Assembly (NCBI RefSeq): GCF_036417845.1
Contig: NC_090016.1
Location: 583,451 to 647,450 of the forward strand
Reading direction: 5' to 3'
DNA: 64,000 nucleotides
Source of the DNA: Apteryx mantelli
Taxonomy: Eukaryota > Chordata > Aves > Apterygiformes > Apterygidae
Positions 38,865 through 52,864 of this stretch are shown here, piece by piece. The notes beneath the pieces are model-generated. The model was not told where the DNA came from and did no database searches. It was given only the letters and a program-made list of their open reading frames with translations. Position 1 is the first letter of the stretch. Every line of letters starts with the position of its first letter. Both the position numbers and the translations under genes were made by a program.

Positions 38865-40295
38865 AATTGCCCCCCCAAAACGGCCCAAATTGCCCCCAAA
38901 ACGGGTCCCAGTTGCCCCAAAACGGCCCGAATTGCCCCAAAACGGGTCCTGGTTGCCCCAAAACGGCCCAATTTGCCCCCAGAATGGGTCCTGGTTACCC
39001 TGAAATGGCCCAAATTGCCCCAAAACGGGTCCTGGTTGCCCTGAAATGGCCCAATTTGCCCCAAAATGGGTCCAGGTTGCCCCAAAATGGCCCAAATTGC
39101 CCCAAAACTGCTCCAAATTCCCTTAGAAAAGCCCCAAATTGCCCCGAAAAGCCCCAAATTGCCCCAACCTGGACCTTGGCTGCCCCAAAATGACCCAAAA
39201 CAGCCCCAAGTTGCCCCAAAATGGCCCCGAATCACCCGATTTGCCCCCGAACAGCCTCCGCAGCTGCCCCAAAATGGCCCCAACTGCCCCAAAACAGCCC
39301 AGATTGTCCTGAAATGCCCCAGATTGCCCCAAAACGGCCCCAGATTGCCCCAAAACAGCCCCAATTTGCCCCCAAATGACCCTAAACCGCCCCAAAAATG
39401 CCCCTGAATTGCCCCAAAATGATCCAAAACGGCCCCAAATCCCCCCAAAACGGCCCTGAATTGCCCCCCAAACAGCCCTAAAACCTCCCCAAAATGGCCC
39501 CCAATTACCCCCAAACACCCAATTTCCCAAAACAGCCTTGAATTGCCCCAAAATGGACACAAATTGCCCCAAAATGACCCTAAAGCTCCCAAAACTGCCC
39601 CGAATTGCCCCAAAACACTGATTTCCCCCCAAACAGCCTTGAAGTGCCCCAAAATGGCCCCAAATCGCCCCAAAACGGCCCCAAATCACCCCAAAAACCT
39701 GAGATTGCCCCAAAAGGACCCCAAATTGCCCCGAAACGACCCCAAATTGTACCAAAATACCCCCAAATCGCCCCAAAAAGGCCCCAAATTGCCCCAAAAC
39801 ACTCAATTTCCCCCCAAACAGCCTTGAATTGCCCCAAAACGGCCCAAATCGCCCCGAAAACCTGAAATTGCCCCAAAACGACCCCGAATTGCCCCGAAAC
39901 GCCCCCAAATTGTACCAAAATACCCCCGAATTGCCCCAAAACGGCCCCGAATTGTCCGCAAACACTCGATTCCCCCCAAACACCCTTGAATTGCCCCCAA
40001 ACGGCCCCGAATCACCGCAAAATACTGAGATTGCCCCAAACGACCCCGAATTGCCCCAAAACGACCCCGAATTGCCCCAAAACGACCCCGAATTGCGCCG
40101 AAATACCCCAAAACACCCGATTTGCCCCAAAACGCCCATGAATCGCCCCCAAACCACCCCAATTTGCCCCAAAACAGCCCCAAACCTGCCCAGCAATTGC
40201 CCCAAATTCCCAATTGCCCCGAAATGACCCCAAACCGCCCCGAAACGCCCCCAAATCCCCCCAAAACGCCCCAAAAAACGCCCCCGGAGCCGGCT
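38865..40295. repeat. CCCCAAAACGGCCCAAATTG tandem repeat, SLC12A6/EMC4 intergenic
   Basis: About 70 units of 19-21 bases. Left units carry GGGTCCTGGTTG; right units CCGAATTGCC and CAAACACCC. It fills the space between the two convergent poly(A) signals. Confidence 0.88.
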
Positions 40296-40307
40296 GCATC
40301 CGTCGCC

Positions 40308-40313
40308 TTTATT
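40308..40313 (-). terminator. EMC4: EMC4 polyadenylation signal
   Basis: TTTATT on the plus strand reads AATAAA on the minus strand, 35 bases after the EMC4 stop. A very short 3' UTR. Confidence 0.8.
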
Positions 40314-40347
40314 GGGGTCACCCGGAGCGGGGGGGGGGGGAGAGGGG

Positions 40348-42757
<2,410 letters not shown>

Positions 42758-43292
42758 CTTAGCGCCGCCTCCTTCTCCTTCCCGGCACCGCCCGCGCGCC
42801 CGCGAACCGCCCCCGCGGCGGACGGCGCTCGGCCAATGGCGAGAGCGGGCAGCGGCGCAGCGGGCCAATGAGCGCCAGGCAGCGCGGCGCTCGGTCCCGC
42901 CCACCGCGCCCCGCTCGGCGCGCATGCGCTCAGCGCCGCTTCCCCCTCTTGCGCGGGCGTATTTGCATACGCGCTTCTGATTGGTCCCTGAGCGCCGCGA
43001 CCCCCACGTGGCGGGGCGGGGGTTGGGAGGGGAGGGAGGGTGCGGCGCCGGACGCCTGGGCCCCTTAAAGGGCCAGTGCCCCCGCCCCTCGGTCGGGACT
43101 CCTGGGCCCCTCCCCGCGACCCTTGGAGTTTGTCCCGGACTCCTGGGAACCGCGTTCAGAGCTCGACCCGGACGCCTGGGCCCTTCTCTCCGGACGCCAG
43201 GGGCCCCTTCCCCGGACACCTGGTCCCTTCCCGGACATCTGGGTCCCTTTGCCGGACGCCTGGGCCCCTTCCCGGACGCCTGGGCCCGCGGC
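42758..43292. promoter_or_regulatory. Bidirectional CpG-island promoter of EMC4 (-) and CIDEB (+)
   Basis: Head-to-head interval of about 535 bases. Contains CCAAT boxes at about 42834 (GGCCAATGGC) and 42864 (GGGCCAATGAG), an inverted one at 42979 (GATTGGTCC), GC boxes, and CCACGTGGCG near 43005. The right third (43045-43290) is a reverse-oriented M1 minisatellite. Confidence 0.65.
43045..43290 (-). repeat. Family M1 minisatellite upstream of the CIDEB start
   Basis: About nine degenerate reverse-oriented units (CGGACGCCTGGGCCCCTT and GGACTCCTGGG variants), ending at the putative CIDEB start codon. The repeat may be part of the promoter or 5' UTR. Confidence 0.85.
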
Positions 43293-46200
43293 ATGGACAT
43301 GCTGCGGTGAGCTGGGGGCGGCCATGTTGGTCGCGGAGGTTGGGGGGGGGGGAGGAGACGGGGCCGCCATTTTGCTGTTGGCGGTGGTCGTTCCTTCCCC
43401 CCCCCCGCCATGGGCGCGGCCATCTTGATGGCGGACCCCCAGTGCGGGCGGCCATGTTGGGAGGGGGGAGTGCGCCCGCCTCCGGGCGGCGTGACGTCAC
43501 ATCCGCCCTCCCCCCGGGTCCCGTCCAATAGGTCCGTAGCCCGCCGCGCCTGGGCCCCGCCGGCCCCGCCCCCGCGGCATTTTGGGTCTGCGACCACCGG
43601 CGCGGGCGGCTGCGGGGCTGATGGCCGCCAGCCTGGAGGAGCTGCGGGAGCAGGTGAGGGGCAATTGCCCCCCCCGGGGCCCTTAATTGCCCCCCCGAGA
43701 CCCCTAATTGCCCCCTGAGACCCTTAATTACCCCCCGAGACTTTTAATTACCCCCCGGGGCCTCAATTACCCCCCGGACCCTTCAATTACCCCTAAGGTC
43801 CCGCTAATTGCCCCGGGATGCCTCAGTTGCTCCTTCCCCCCCCCGGGCCTCTAATTGCCCCCCCGGGTCTCTGTAGGCTGCTAATTGCCCCCGGGACCCC
43901 TCAATTGCCCCTGAGACCCTTCAATTGCCCCCCCCGGGCCTCTAATTGCCCGTAGGACCCATTAATTGCCCTCCCTGGGCCTCTAATTACCCCTGAGATC
44001 CCTCAACTGCCCCCCCCCGGACCTCTAATTGCCCCCCTGGGCCTCCTAATTGCCCCTGGGAGCCATTAATTGCCCCCAGGAGCCCTCACTTGCCCCCCAG
44101 GGCCTCTAATTGCCCCTCTGACCCATTAATTTCCCCCCCAACCTGTAATTGCCCCTTGGATCCCTCACTTGTGCTCTGTAGGCTGCTAATTGCCCCCCTG
44201 GGAGCCCTTAATTGCCCCCCTGGGCCTCTAATTGCCCTTGGGACCCATTAATTGCCCCCGAGAGCCCTCAATTGCCCCTGGGACCCCTTAACTGCCCCCT
44301 CTGGATCTCTAGTTGCCCCCCTGGGCCTCTAATTGTCCCTAGGAGCCATTAATTGCCCCCCCATGGCCTCTAATTGCCCCCCTGGACCTCTAATTGCCCC
44401 TGGGACCCCTCAGTTGCCCCCAGGACCCCTCAATTGCTCCTGAGATCCCTCAACTGCCCCCCCCAGGCCTCTAATTGCCCTCGGGACCCATTAATTGCCC
44501 CCTGGAGCCCTTAATTGCGCCCCTGGGCCTCTAATTGCTCCTGGGATCCCTCAATTGCCCCCCCGGAGCCATTAATTGCCCCCCTGGGTCTCTAATTGCC
44601 CCTGGGACCCTTCAATTGCCCCCAGGACCCCTCAGTTGCCCCCCTCTGGACCTCTAATTGCCCCCCGGGCCTCTAATTGCCCCCAGGAGCCATTAATTGC
44701 CCCCCCCGGGCTTCTAATTGCCCCTGGGAGCCCTCACTTGCCCCCCTGGGCCTCTAATTGCCCTCGGGACCCATTAATTGCCCCCCAAGCCTCTACTTGC
44801 CCCCGGGAGCCCTCAGTTGCCCCCTCTGGACCCCTCAATTGCCCTCAGGACCCCTCAATTGCCCCCGGGAGCCCTCACTTGCCCCCACGGGGCTACTAAT
44901 TGCCCCCTGGACCTCTAATTGCCCCTGAGACCCCCCCCCAGACCTCTACTTGCCCCCTGGGAGCCCTCAATTGCCCCGGGAGCCATTAATTGCCCCCCAT
45001 GACCTCTACTTGCCCCTGCGGGAGGCATTAATTGCCCGCGGGAGGCATTAATTGCCCTCTCTGGGCCTCTAATTGCCCCTGGGAGCCCTCAATTGCCCCC
45101 CTAGACCTCTAATTGCCCCTGGAACCTATTAATTGCTCTCCCTGGGCCTCTAATTGCCTGTGGGAGCCCTCAATTGCCCCTGGGACCCTTCAATTGCCCC
45201 CCCAGGGCCTCTAATTGCCCCCGAGAGCTATTAATTGCCCTCCCCAGGCCTCTAATTGCCCCTGAGACCCCTCAACTGCCCCCCGGGACCTCTAATTGCC
45301 CCCCTGGATGTCTAATTGCCCCTGGGAGCCTTCACTTGCCTCCCTGGGAGGCATTAATTGCCCCCCCTAGACCTCTACTTGTCCCTGGGACCCCTTAGTT
45401 GCCCCTGGGATCCATTAATTGCCCCCCCCATGGCCTCTAATTGCCCGCGGGAGCCCTCACTTGCCCCCCTAGGAGCCATTAATTGTCCCCCTGGGCCTCT
45501 AATTACCCCCGGGACCCATTAATTGCCCCCTGGAGCCCTCAACTGCCCCCCCTGGGCCTCTAATTGCCCTTGGGAACCATTAATTGCCCCCCCATGGCCT
45601 CTAATTGCCCCTGGGAGCCCTCAATTGCCCCCCTGGACCTCTAATTGCCCCTGGAACCTATTAATTGCCCTCCCTGGGCCTCTAATTGCCTGTGGGAGCC
45701 CTGAATTGCCCCTGGGACCCTTCACTTGCCCCCCCATGGCCTTCACTTGCCCCCCCATGGCCTTCACTTGCCCCCCTGGGATCCCTCAATTGCCCCTGGG
45801 ACCCCTCAATTGCCCCCCCGGGCCTCTACTTGCCCCCACGGGAGGCACTAATTGCCCCTGGGAACCATTAATTGCCCCCCTGGACCTCTAATTGCCCCTG
45901 GGACCCCTCAATTGCCCCACCAGACCTCTAATTGCCCCCGGGAAGCATTAATTACCCCCCCCATGGCCTGTAATTGCCCCTGGGAGCCCTCAATTGCCCC
46001 TGAGAGCCCTCAACTGCCCCCCCTGGGCCTCTAATTGCCCCCGGGAGCCCTCACTTGCCCCCCCGGGAGGCATTAATTGCCCCGGGACCCCTCAATTGCC
46101 CCTGGGAGCCATTAATTGCCCCCCATGGCCTCTAATTGCCCCCGGGAGCCCTCAATTGACCCCCTGGGCCTCTAATTGCCCCCCTGGATGTCTAATTGCC

Positions 46201-49200
46201 CCTGAGACCTCTCAATTGCCCCCAGGAGCCATTAATTGCCCCCGGGAGCCCTCACATGCCCACGGGAGGCATTAATTGCCCCCCCTGGACCTCTAATTGC
46301 CCCTGGGAGCCATTAATTGCCCCCCCCGGGCCTCTAATTGCCCCTGGGACCTATTAATTGCCCCCCCGGACATCTACTTATCTCCCCGGGACCCCTCAAT
46401 TGCCCCCCCGGGACCCCTCAATTGCCCCCCCAGGACCCCTCAATTGCCCCCCCGGGAGCCATTAATTGCCCCCCCGGGACCCTTCAATTGCCCCTGAGAC
46501 CCTTCAGTTGTCCCCCTGGGCCTCTACTTGCCCCTGGGAGCCATTAATTGCCCCTGGGACCCCTCAATTGCCCCCGGGAGCCATTAATTGCCCCCAGAAC
46601 CCCTCAATTGCCCCTGAGAGCCCTCAATTGCCCCCCCCGGGCCTCTAATTGCCCCTGGGACCCCTCAATTGCCCCCCCTGGGCCTCTAATTGACCTTGGG
46701 AGCCATTAATTGCTCTCCCTGGGCCTCTAATTGCCCCTGGGACCTTTCAGTTGCCCCTGGGAGCCATTAATTGCCTCCGGGAGCCCTCAATTGCCCCCCC
46801 CCCAGGGCCTCTAATTGCCCCGGGACCCTTCAATTGCCCCCCCAGGCCTCTAATTGCCCCCGGGAACCATTAATTGCCCCCCCCGGGGCCTCTAATTGCC
46901 CCCGGGACCCCTCAATTGCCCCTGGGAGCCATTAATTGCCCCCCATGGCCTCTACTTGCCCCCGCGGGAGGCATTAATTGCCCCCAGGACTCCTCAGTTG
47001 CCCCCCTGGGAGCCATTAATTGCCCCCGGGAGCCCTGGCTTGCCCCCGCGGGCGGCATTAATTGCCCCCCGGGGGGGCGGCAGGCGGGGGAGGCGCTGGG
47101 GCTGGGGGCGCCGGTGAGGCTGGTGCTGGCGGAGGACGGGGCGGCGCTGGAGGGCGACGGAGCCCTGGGCGCCCTGGAGCCGCACGCGACCCTCGTGGCG
47201 CTGGCGCCGGGGCAGCGCTGGGAGCCCCCCCGGGTGAGCGACGCCCCCAATACCCCCCCCAATACCCCCAAATACTCCCCGAATACCCCCAAATACCCCT
47301 TGAGCGCCCCAAAATACCCCCAAATAGCCCCTGGGAGTCCCCAAATACCCCCCGGGAGCCCCTAAATACCCCCAAATACCCCCTGAGACCCCCCAATACC
47401 CCCTGGGCGCCCTGGAGCCGCACGCGACCCTCGTGGCGCTGGCGCCGGGGCAGCGCTGGGAGCCCCCCCGGGTGAGCGACGCCCCCAATCCCCCCCGAAT
47501 ACTCCCTAAATACCCCCAAATACCCCTTGAGCGCCCCAAAATACCCCCAAATACCCCCTGAGACTCCCCAAATACCCCCCGGGAGCCCCAAAATACCCCC
47601 AAATACCCCCTGAGAGCCCCTAAATACCCCCAAATACTCCTTGAGAGCCCCAAAATACCCCCAAATACTCCTTGAGACTCCCCAAATACCCCCCGGGAGC
47701 CCCAAAATACCCCCAAATACCCCTTGAGAGCCCCTAAATACCCCCAAATACCCCCCAGGAGTCCCTAAATACCCCCAAATACTCCCTGGGAGCCCCTAAA
47801 TACCCCCAAATACTCCTTGAGACTCCCCAAATACCCCCCGGGAGCCCCAAAATACCCCCAAATACCCCTTGAGAGCCCCTAAATACCCCCAAATACCCCC
47901 TGAGACCCCCCAAATACCCCCTGGGCGCCCTGGAGCCGCACGCGACCCTCGTGGCGCTGGCGCCGGGGCAGCGCTGGGAGCCCCCCCGGGTGAGCGACGC
48001 CCCCAATACCCCCCCGAATACCCCCGAATACTCCCCGAATACCCCCAAATACCCCTTGAGAGCCCCTAAATACCCCCAAATACCCCCCAGGAGTCCCTAA
48101 ATACCCCCAAATACTCCTTGAGAGCCCCCAAATACCCCCCGGGAGCCCCTAAATACCCCCAAATACCCCCTGAGAGCCCCTAAATACCCCCAAATACCCC
48201 CCGGGAGCCCCTAAATACCCCCAAATACCCCCTGAGAGCCCCCAAATACCCCCAAATACCCCCCAGGAGTCCCTAAATACCCCCAAATACTCCTTGAGAG
48301 CCCCCAAATACCCCCCGGGAGCCCCTAAATACCCCCAAATACCCCCTGAGACTCCCCAAATACCCCCTGGGCGCCCTGGAGCCGCACGCGACCCTCGTGG
48401 CGCTGGCGCCGGGGCAGCGCTGGGAGCCCCCCCGGGTGAGCGACGCCCCCAATACCCCCCCGAATACCCCCGAATACTCCCCGAATACCCCCAAATACCC
48501 CTTGAGCGCCCCAAATACTCCCCGGGAGCCCCTAAATACCCCCAAACACCCCCTGAGACCCCCCAAATACCCCCCGGGAGCCCCCAAATACCCTCTGGGA
48601 GCCCCCCTGGGTGAGCCCCAATACCCCCCCCAAAAAATACCCCCTAAATACTCCCTCCCAAATACCCTCTGGGAGCCCCAAAATACCCCCAAATACCCCC
48701 GAGACTCCCCAAATACCCCCTGGGCGCCCTGGAGCCGCACGCGACCCTCGTGGCGCTGGCACCGGGGCAGCGCTGGGAGCCCCCCCGGGTGAGCGACGCC
48801 CCCAATACCCCCCCGAATACCCCCGAATACTCCCCCAATACCCCCGAATACCCCTTGAGCGCCCCCAAATACCCCCAAATACTCCTTGAGACTCCCCAAA
48901 TACCCCCCGGGAGCCCCTAAATACCCCCAAATACCCCTTGAGAGCCCCTAAATACCCCCAAATACCCCCTGAGAGCCCCTAAATACCCCCAAATACCCCC
49001 CGGGAGCCCCTAAATACCCCCAAATACCCCCTGAGACCCCCCAAATACCCCCTGGGCGCCCTGGAGCCGCACGCGACCCTCGTGGCGCTGGCGCCGGGGC
49101 AGCGCTGGGAGCCCCCCCGGGTGAGCGACGCCCCAATACCCCCCCGAATACCCCCGAATACTCCCCGAATACCCCCAAATACCCCTTGAGCGCCCCCAAA

Positions 49201-51697
49201 TACCCCCAAATACTCCTTGAGAGCCCCCAAATACCCCCCGGGAGCCCCAAAATACCCCCAAATACCCCTGAGAGCCCCTAAATACCCCCAAATACCCCCT
49301 GAGAGCCCCTAAATACCCCCAAATACTCATTGAGAGCCCCCAAATACCCCCCGGGAGCCCCAAAATACCCCAAAATACCCCTTGAGAGCCCCTAAATACC
49401 CCCAAATATTATCCCCCAGGAGCCCCTAAATACCCCCAAATACCCCTTGAGAGCCCCAAATACCCCCCAGAAGTCCCCAAATACCTCCCGGGAGCCCCAA
49501 AATACCCCTTGAGAGCCCCTAAATTCCCCCAAATACCCCCCAGGAGCCCCTAAATACCCCCAAATACCCCCCAGGAACCCCTAAAGACCCCCTGGGAGCC
49601 CCTAAATACCCCCAAATACTCCCTGAGACTCCCCAAATACCCTTGGGAGCCCCCCGGGTGAGTGAGCCCCCCCAAATACTCCCCCAAAAGTACCTCCTAA
49701 CCCCCCCCCCAAATACCCCCAAATACTCCCCGGGAGCCCCCAAATACCCCCTGGGAGCCCCCCTGGGTGAGAGTGACCCCCCCCCAAAAAATACCCCCCC
49801 CCCAAAAATACACCTCCTGAAATACCCCCCCCCCCAAATCCTCCCAAAATACCCCCCGGGAGCCCCAAAATACCCATAAATACCCCCTAGGAGCCCCTAA
49901 ATACCCCTAAATACCCCCTAGGAGCCCCTAAATACCTCCTGAGACTCCCCAACTACCCCCGTGGAGCCCCTAAATACCCCCAAATACTCCCTGGGAGCAC
50001 CCAAATACCCTTGAGAGCCCCCAAATACTCCCTGGGAGCCCCCAAATACCCCCTGGGAGCCCCCCCGGGTGAGCCCCCCCCAAATACCCCCCCCCAAATA
50101 CCCCCCGGAAGCCCCTAAATACCCCCAACTACCCCCGTGGAGCCCCTAAATACCCCCAAATACTCCTTGAGAGCCCCAAAATACCCCCAAATACTCCCTG
50201 AGACCCCCCCAAATACTCCTGGGAGTCCCAAATACCCACCAGGAGCCCCCCAAATGTCCCCTGGGGCCCCCAAATGCCCCCTAAGAGCCTCCAAATGCCC
50301 CCTGGGGTCCCCAAATGCTCCCTGGGGCCTGCAAATGCCCCCTAAGAGCCCCCAAATGCCCCCTGGGGCCCCCAAATGCCCCCTAAGAGCCCCCAAATAC
50401 CCCCTGGGACCCCCAAATACCCCCTAAGAGCCCCCCAAATTCGTTCCGGGACCCTTCAGATACCCCAGGAACCCCCCAAAACCCCTATTGCCCCCTCTAA
50501 GCCCCCCAGTTGCCCCCCCAGGACCTTCTAATGCCCCCCCCAAACCCCTTTTTTTGCCCCCTCTCCTCCCCCCCCCACCCCCCAGGCGGGGCTATTCGGG
50601 TCCCGTTGGGATCCGGAGCTGCCCCGGACGCCGGGGTCCCGCCGCGGCGAGGAGGTGGCCCGGGTGACGGTGGCCCTGTCCAAGACGAGCCCCCGCGACC
50701 TGGTGGGGCAAGTGCGGGTGACGGCGGCCGTGCGGGGCCTCCGCTGCGACCTGGGGGGCCTGGGCCCCGACCGGGTGCTGCGGTAGGTGGGGGCACCCAC
50801 GGGTGGGGGGGGGGTCCCGCCCCACGGGGAGCCCCGTTGGGGGCGGCGTTGGCCCCGTTGGGTCTTCTGCCCATGGGGGGCGAGGGTGGGGTGGAGAAAG
50901 GTCTTGCCCCATAGAGGGTTCTCCTGCCCCATAGGGTCGGTTTCTGCCCCATAGGGTGGGTTTCTGCCCCATAGGGAGCCCCGTTGGGGGCGGCGTTGGC
51001 CCCGTTGGGTCTTCTGCCCATGGGGGGCGAGGTGGGGTGGAGAAAGGTCTTGCCCCATAGAAGGTTCTCCTACCCCATAGGGTTGGTTTCTGCCCCATAG
51101 GGCCGGTTTCTGCCCCACAGGGAGCCCTGTTGGCGGTAGTGTTGGCCCCGTTGGGTCTTCTGCCCATGGGGGTTGAGGTGGGGTGGAGAAAGGTCTTGCC
51201 CCATAGAGGGTTCTCCTGCCCCATAGGGTCGGTTTCTGCCCCATAGGGTGGGTTTCTGCCCCATAGGGAGCCCCGTTGGGTCTTCTGCCCATGGGGGGCG
51301 AGGTGGGGTGGAGAAAGGTCTTGCCCCATAGAAAGTTCTCCTGCCCCATAGGGTCAGTTTCTGCCCTATAGGGTCAATTTCTGCCCCATAGGGCCAGTTT
51401 CTGCCCCATAGGGTGGGTTTCTGCCCCGTGAGGCCCCTTCTGGGGGTAGAAGCATGACCCGGGCAGCTCTTGCCCCACGGGGGTCTCCTCCTGCCCCACG
51501 CCGAGGGCAGTTGAGGGTCCCGTGGGGCAGCTCTGAGCCCCTCCTGCCCCCCCTGCCCCCCCCCCCCCTCCAGGAAGCTGCTGCGGGTCCTGGCGGCCCT
51601 GACGCGCGCCGTGGGGCAGAGCCTGCTGAGCCTCTCCGCCGCCCTCCGCCACCTCCTCGAGGGGCCCCCGGCCCCCAGGGTGGCCTGCGGCCACTGA
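43293..51697 (+). CDS. CIDEB: Cell death-inducing DFFA-like effector b
   Basis: CIDE proteins act at the lipid droplet and ER surface; CIDEB promotes VLDL lipidation in liver. Coding exons: 43293-43306, 43532-43653, 47084-47233, 50586-50782, 51574-51697. N-terminus MDMLRSVARRAW (human DLLRSV...GRRVW). CIDE-N domain: WVCDHRRGRLRG, LMAASLEELREQ, APVRLVLAEDGAALEG, LVALAPGQRWEP. CIDE-C domain: EEVARVTVALSKTSPRDLVG, LRCDLGGLGPDRVLRKLLRV and LSAALRHLLEG. CIDEB rather than CIDEA/C because of SRDLxG-type spacing, the terminal ALRHLLEG and linkage to NOP9. Exon 2 contains two single-base losses (about 43583 and 43614-43617). The predicted protein is about 200 residues; human CIDEB is about 219. Confidence 0.87.
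43532..43653 (+). CDS. CIDEB: CIDEB coding exon 2 with two frameshifts
   Basis: Acceptor CCAATAG at 43525-43531. Three consecutive frames are needed: RSVARRAWAPPAPPPRHF, then WVCDHRRGRLRG, then LMAASLEELREQ. Each change equals one missing base, the second in a GGGG run. The N-terminal arginine is split across intron 1 (CG+G), in agreement with the 14-base first exon. Donor CAG|GTGAGG. Confidence 0.75.
43654..47083. repeat. TTAATTGCCCCCGGGACCC-type array, CIDEB intron 2
   Basis: About 150 units of 20-24 bases combining CTCTAATTGCCCC, CATTAATTGCCCC, CTCAATTGCCCC and CTCACTTGCCCC with TGGGACC or GGGAGCC. The AATT core is the only AT-rich element in a GC-rich matrix. The exon 3 acceptor (GGCGGCAG) has almost no pyrimidine tract. 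Confidence 0.92.
47084..47233 (+). CDS. CIDEB: CIDEB coding exon 3 (CIDE-N), parent of intronic copies
   Basis: AGEALGLGAPVRLVLAEDGA, ALEGDGALGALEPHATLVAL, APGQRWEPPR. Donor CGG|GTGAGC. The last 70 bases of the exon and about 15 bases of intron recur five times downstream. Confidence 0.9.
47234..50570 (+). repeat. CIDEB intron 3 array with five partial copies of exon 3
   Basis: AAATACCCCCTGGGAGCCCC units of about 31 bases interrupted by near-perfect copies of the exon 3 end plus donor at 47402-47471, 47931-47989 (begins a few bases earlier), 48366-48435, 48719-48788 and 49051-49120, each followed by GTGAGCGACGCCCC. Short relics GGGAGCCCCCC(C/T)GGGTGAG lie near 48598, 49645, 49755 and 50056. 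After 50220 the array changes to CCCAAATGCCCCCTGGGGCC. Confidence 0.92.
50586..50782 (+). CDS. CIDEB: CIDEB coding exon 4 (CIDE-C)
   Basis: AGLFGSRWDPELPRTPGSRR, GEEVARVTVALSKTSPRDLV, GQVRVTAAVRGLRCDLGGLG, PDRVLR. Corresponds to FTFDVYKQNPRDLFGSLNVK and the following CDFQGLGPKKVLR in human CIDEB. Donor CG|GTAGGT. Confidence 0.88.
50815..51460. repeat. About 180-bp tandem repeat, CIDEB intron 4
   Basis: Four units with GGGGAGCCCCGTTGGG, TTCTGCCCATGGGGG, GGTGGGGTGGAGAAAGGTCT and several TTTCTGCCCCATAGGG steps; the third unit is shortened. The intron is 50783-51573. Confidence 0.85.
51574..51697 (+). CDS. CIDEB: CIDEB coding exon 5 (C-terminus)
   Basis: KLLRVLAALTRAVGQSLLSL, SAALRHLLEGPPAPRVACGH and TGA at 51695-51697. 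Matches the amphipathic CIDE-C helix (ELLRWTSTLLQGLGHMLLGI, SSTLRHAVEG). Acceptor CCCCTCCAG. Confidence 0.9.
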
Positions 51698-51778
51698 GCC
51701 CCGCCCCCTGGCTCCGCCCCCTGCCCCCTGGCTCCACCCCTTGCCCCCCAGCTCCGCCCCCTGTTTCTCAGTTTCTCT

Positions 51779-51784
51779 AATAAA
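51779..51784 (+). terminator. CIDEB: CIDEB polyadenylation signal
   Basis: AATAAAAG about 82 bases after the stop. Confidence 0.8.
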
Positions 51785-51789
51785 AGCCT

Positions 51790-52706
51790 GAAGAGCCATT
51801 GAACGCTAGTCCGGTGGCTTGGAGGACTCATTGCTGGGCCAAAATGGTGGTGGGGAGGGGGCTAAGTGTATTATGGGAAAGGGGAGGAGCCAAGGAAGAC
51901 AGGCTCCTCCCCCCAGGGGTGAAAACGGGACAAACGTAAAGAAACAGAGCAATTTATACAAAAATATCTATGGGGGCGGGTGGGAGCAGACAAGACTTGG
52001 GGAAGAGGAACCAGAGTGTCGCCTATCACCACCCCCCCCACTGAGTTTACCCAACAACTCTATGGTTCTTACATTAAGAAGGGCTTTGAGGGCTATCCTC
52101 TCTGGCGTTCGGTCCTCCAGCAGCTCTAAGGCACAGGTTCTTCTGGCCAGCAGTCCTCCAAGGTCTCTGTGGTAGTCCTCCAGAGCATAGGAGAGCCACA
52201 CAGCCAGGGTGACTTTCTACTCCACAGTCCTCCAGCAGCTCCGTGGTGCTTCCCCAACAGCCACTAAGATTAGCTGCTCTGGGTGACTCTCTGCTCCTCC
52301 ATCCCCAGTCTCTATGGTTCTCTGAGTCAGTCGTCTAAACAGGCCCCCAGTGACATTCTGTTGTCCTGTGGCAAGTCTCTATGGTGCCCTGGGGGGTCAG
52401 TCCTCCAACATGGGAGCAGAGATGACTTTCCAGCGCTCAATCTTTGGGCTCTATGGTTTCCCAGAGGGTTGGTCCTCCAGCAGGTGGTTGAAGCGTATGG
52501 GCCACTCTATCGTTTCATTCGCCATCTCTATGGTGGTGGCATCAGTGCTCCAACAGGCGACCATGAAGCCTCCGGCACTGCTCCAGCGCTCGCTCGCTCG
52601 TTCTCTATGGCCCGTGGTCCTCCAGGAGGGCGCCAAGGTGGGCCGGGGTGCCTCTCCGCCCCCCGCGCCGGCTGTCTCCGCTGCTCCGGGGTGGGGGTGG
52701 GAGGAG
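51790..52706 (-). other. NOP9: NOP9 3' UTR region with imperfect repeats
   Basis: The least GC-rich kilobase of the window. On the plus strand it carries repeated TCCTCCAGCAG and CTCTATGGTT(C/T) motifs every 60-80 bases between 52050 and 52640. A minus-strand TATAAA (plus TTTATA at 51953-51958) is a possible variant poly(A) signal. I see no convincing coding exon; the open frames here have no family resemblance. Confidence 0.5.
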
Positions 52707-52864
52707 TCAGTCCTCCAAGATGTCCGCCAGCAGGGCCCGGCGGCGGGCAGGGGCGGCCTGGAGCCGCTGCCAGTCGCGGGGGCGGCGGGCGAAGAGGTCG
52801 AGGGCCAAGGCCCAGGCGACGCCGCGGCCGTGGGGGTCGCGCCGCAGCGCTTCCCGCTGGGCGG
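52707..52864 (-). CDS. NOP9: NOP9 terminal coding exon
   Basis: AQREALRRDPHGRGVAWALA, LDLFARRPRDWQRLQAAPAR, RRALLADILED, TGA at 52709-52707. The first codon is split (G+CC). The intron to the previous exon (52865-52951) contains two reverse-oriented M1 units. Confidence 0.9.

Noticed and set aside
51968-52201. A 77-codon minus-strand frame (MWLSYALEDYHRDLGGLLAR...)
   Set aside because: Lies after the NOP9 stop in an imperfect repeat; no family resemblance or splice context, so treated as 3' UTR.
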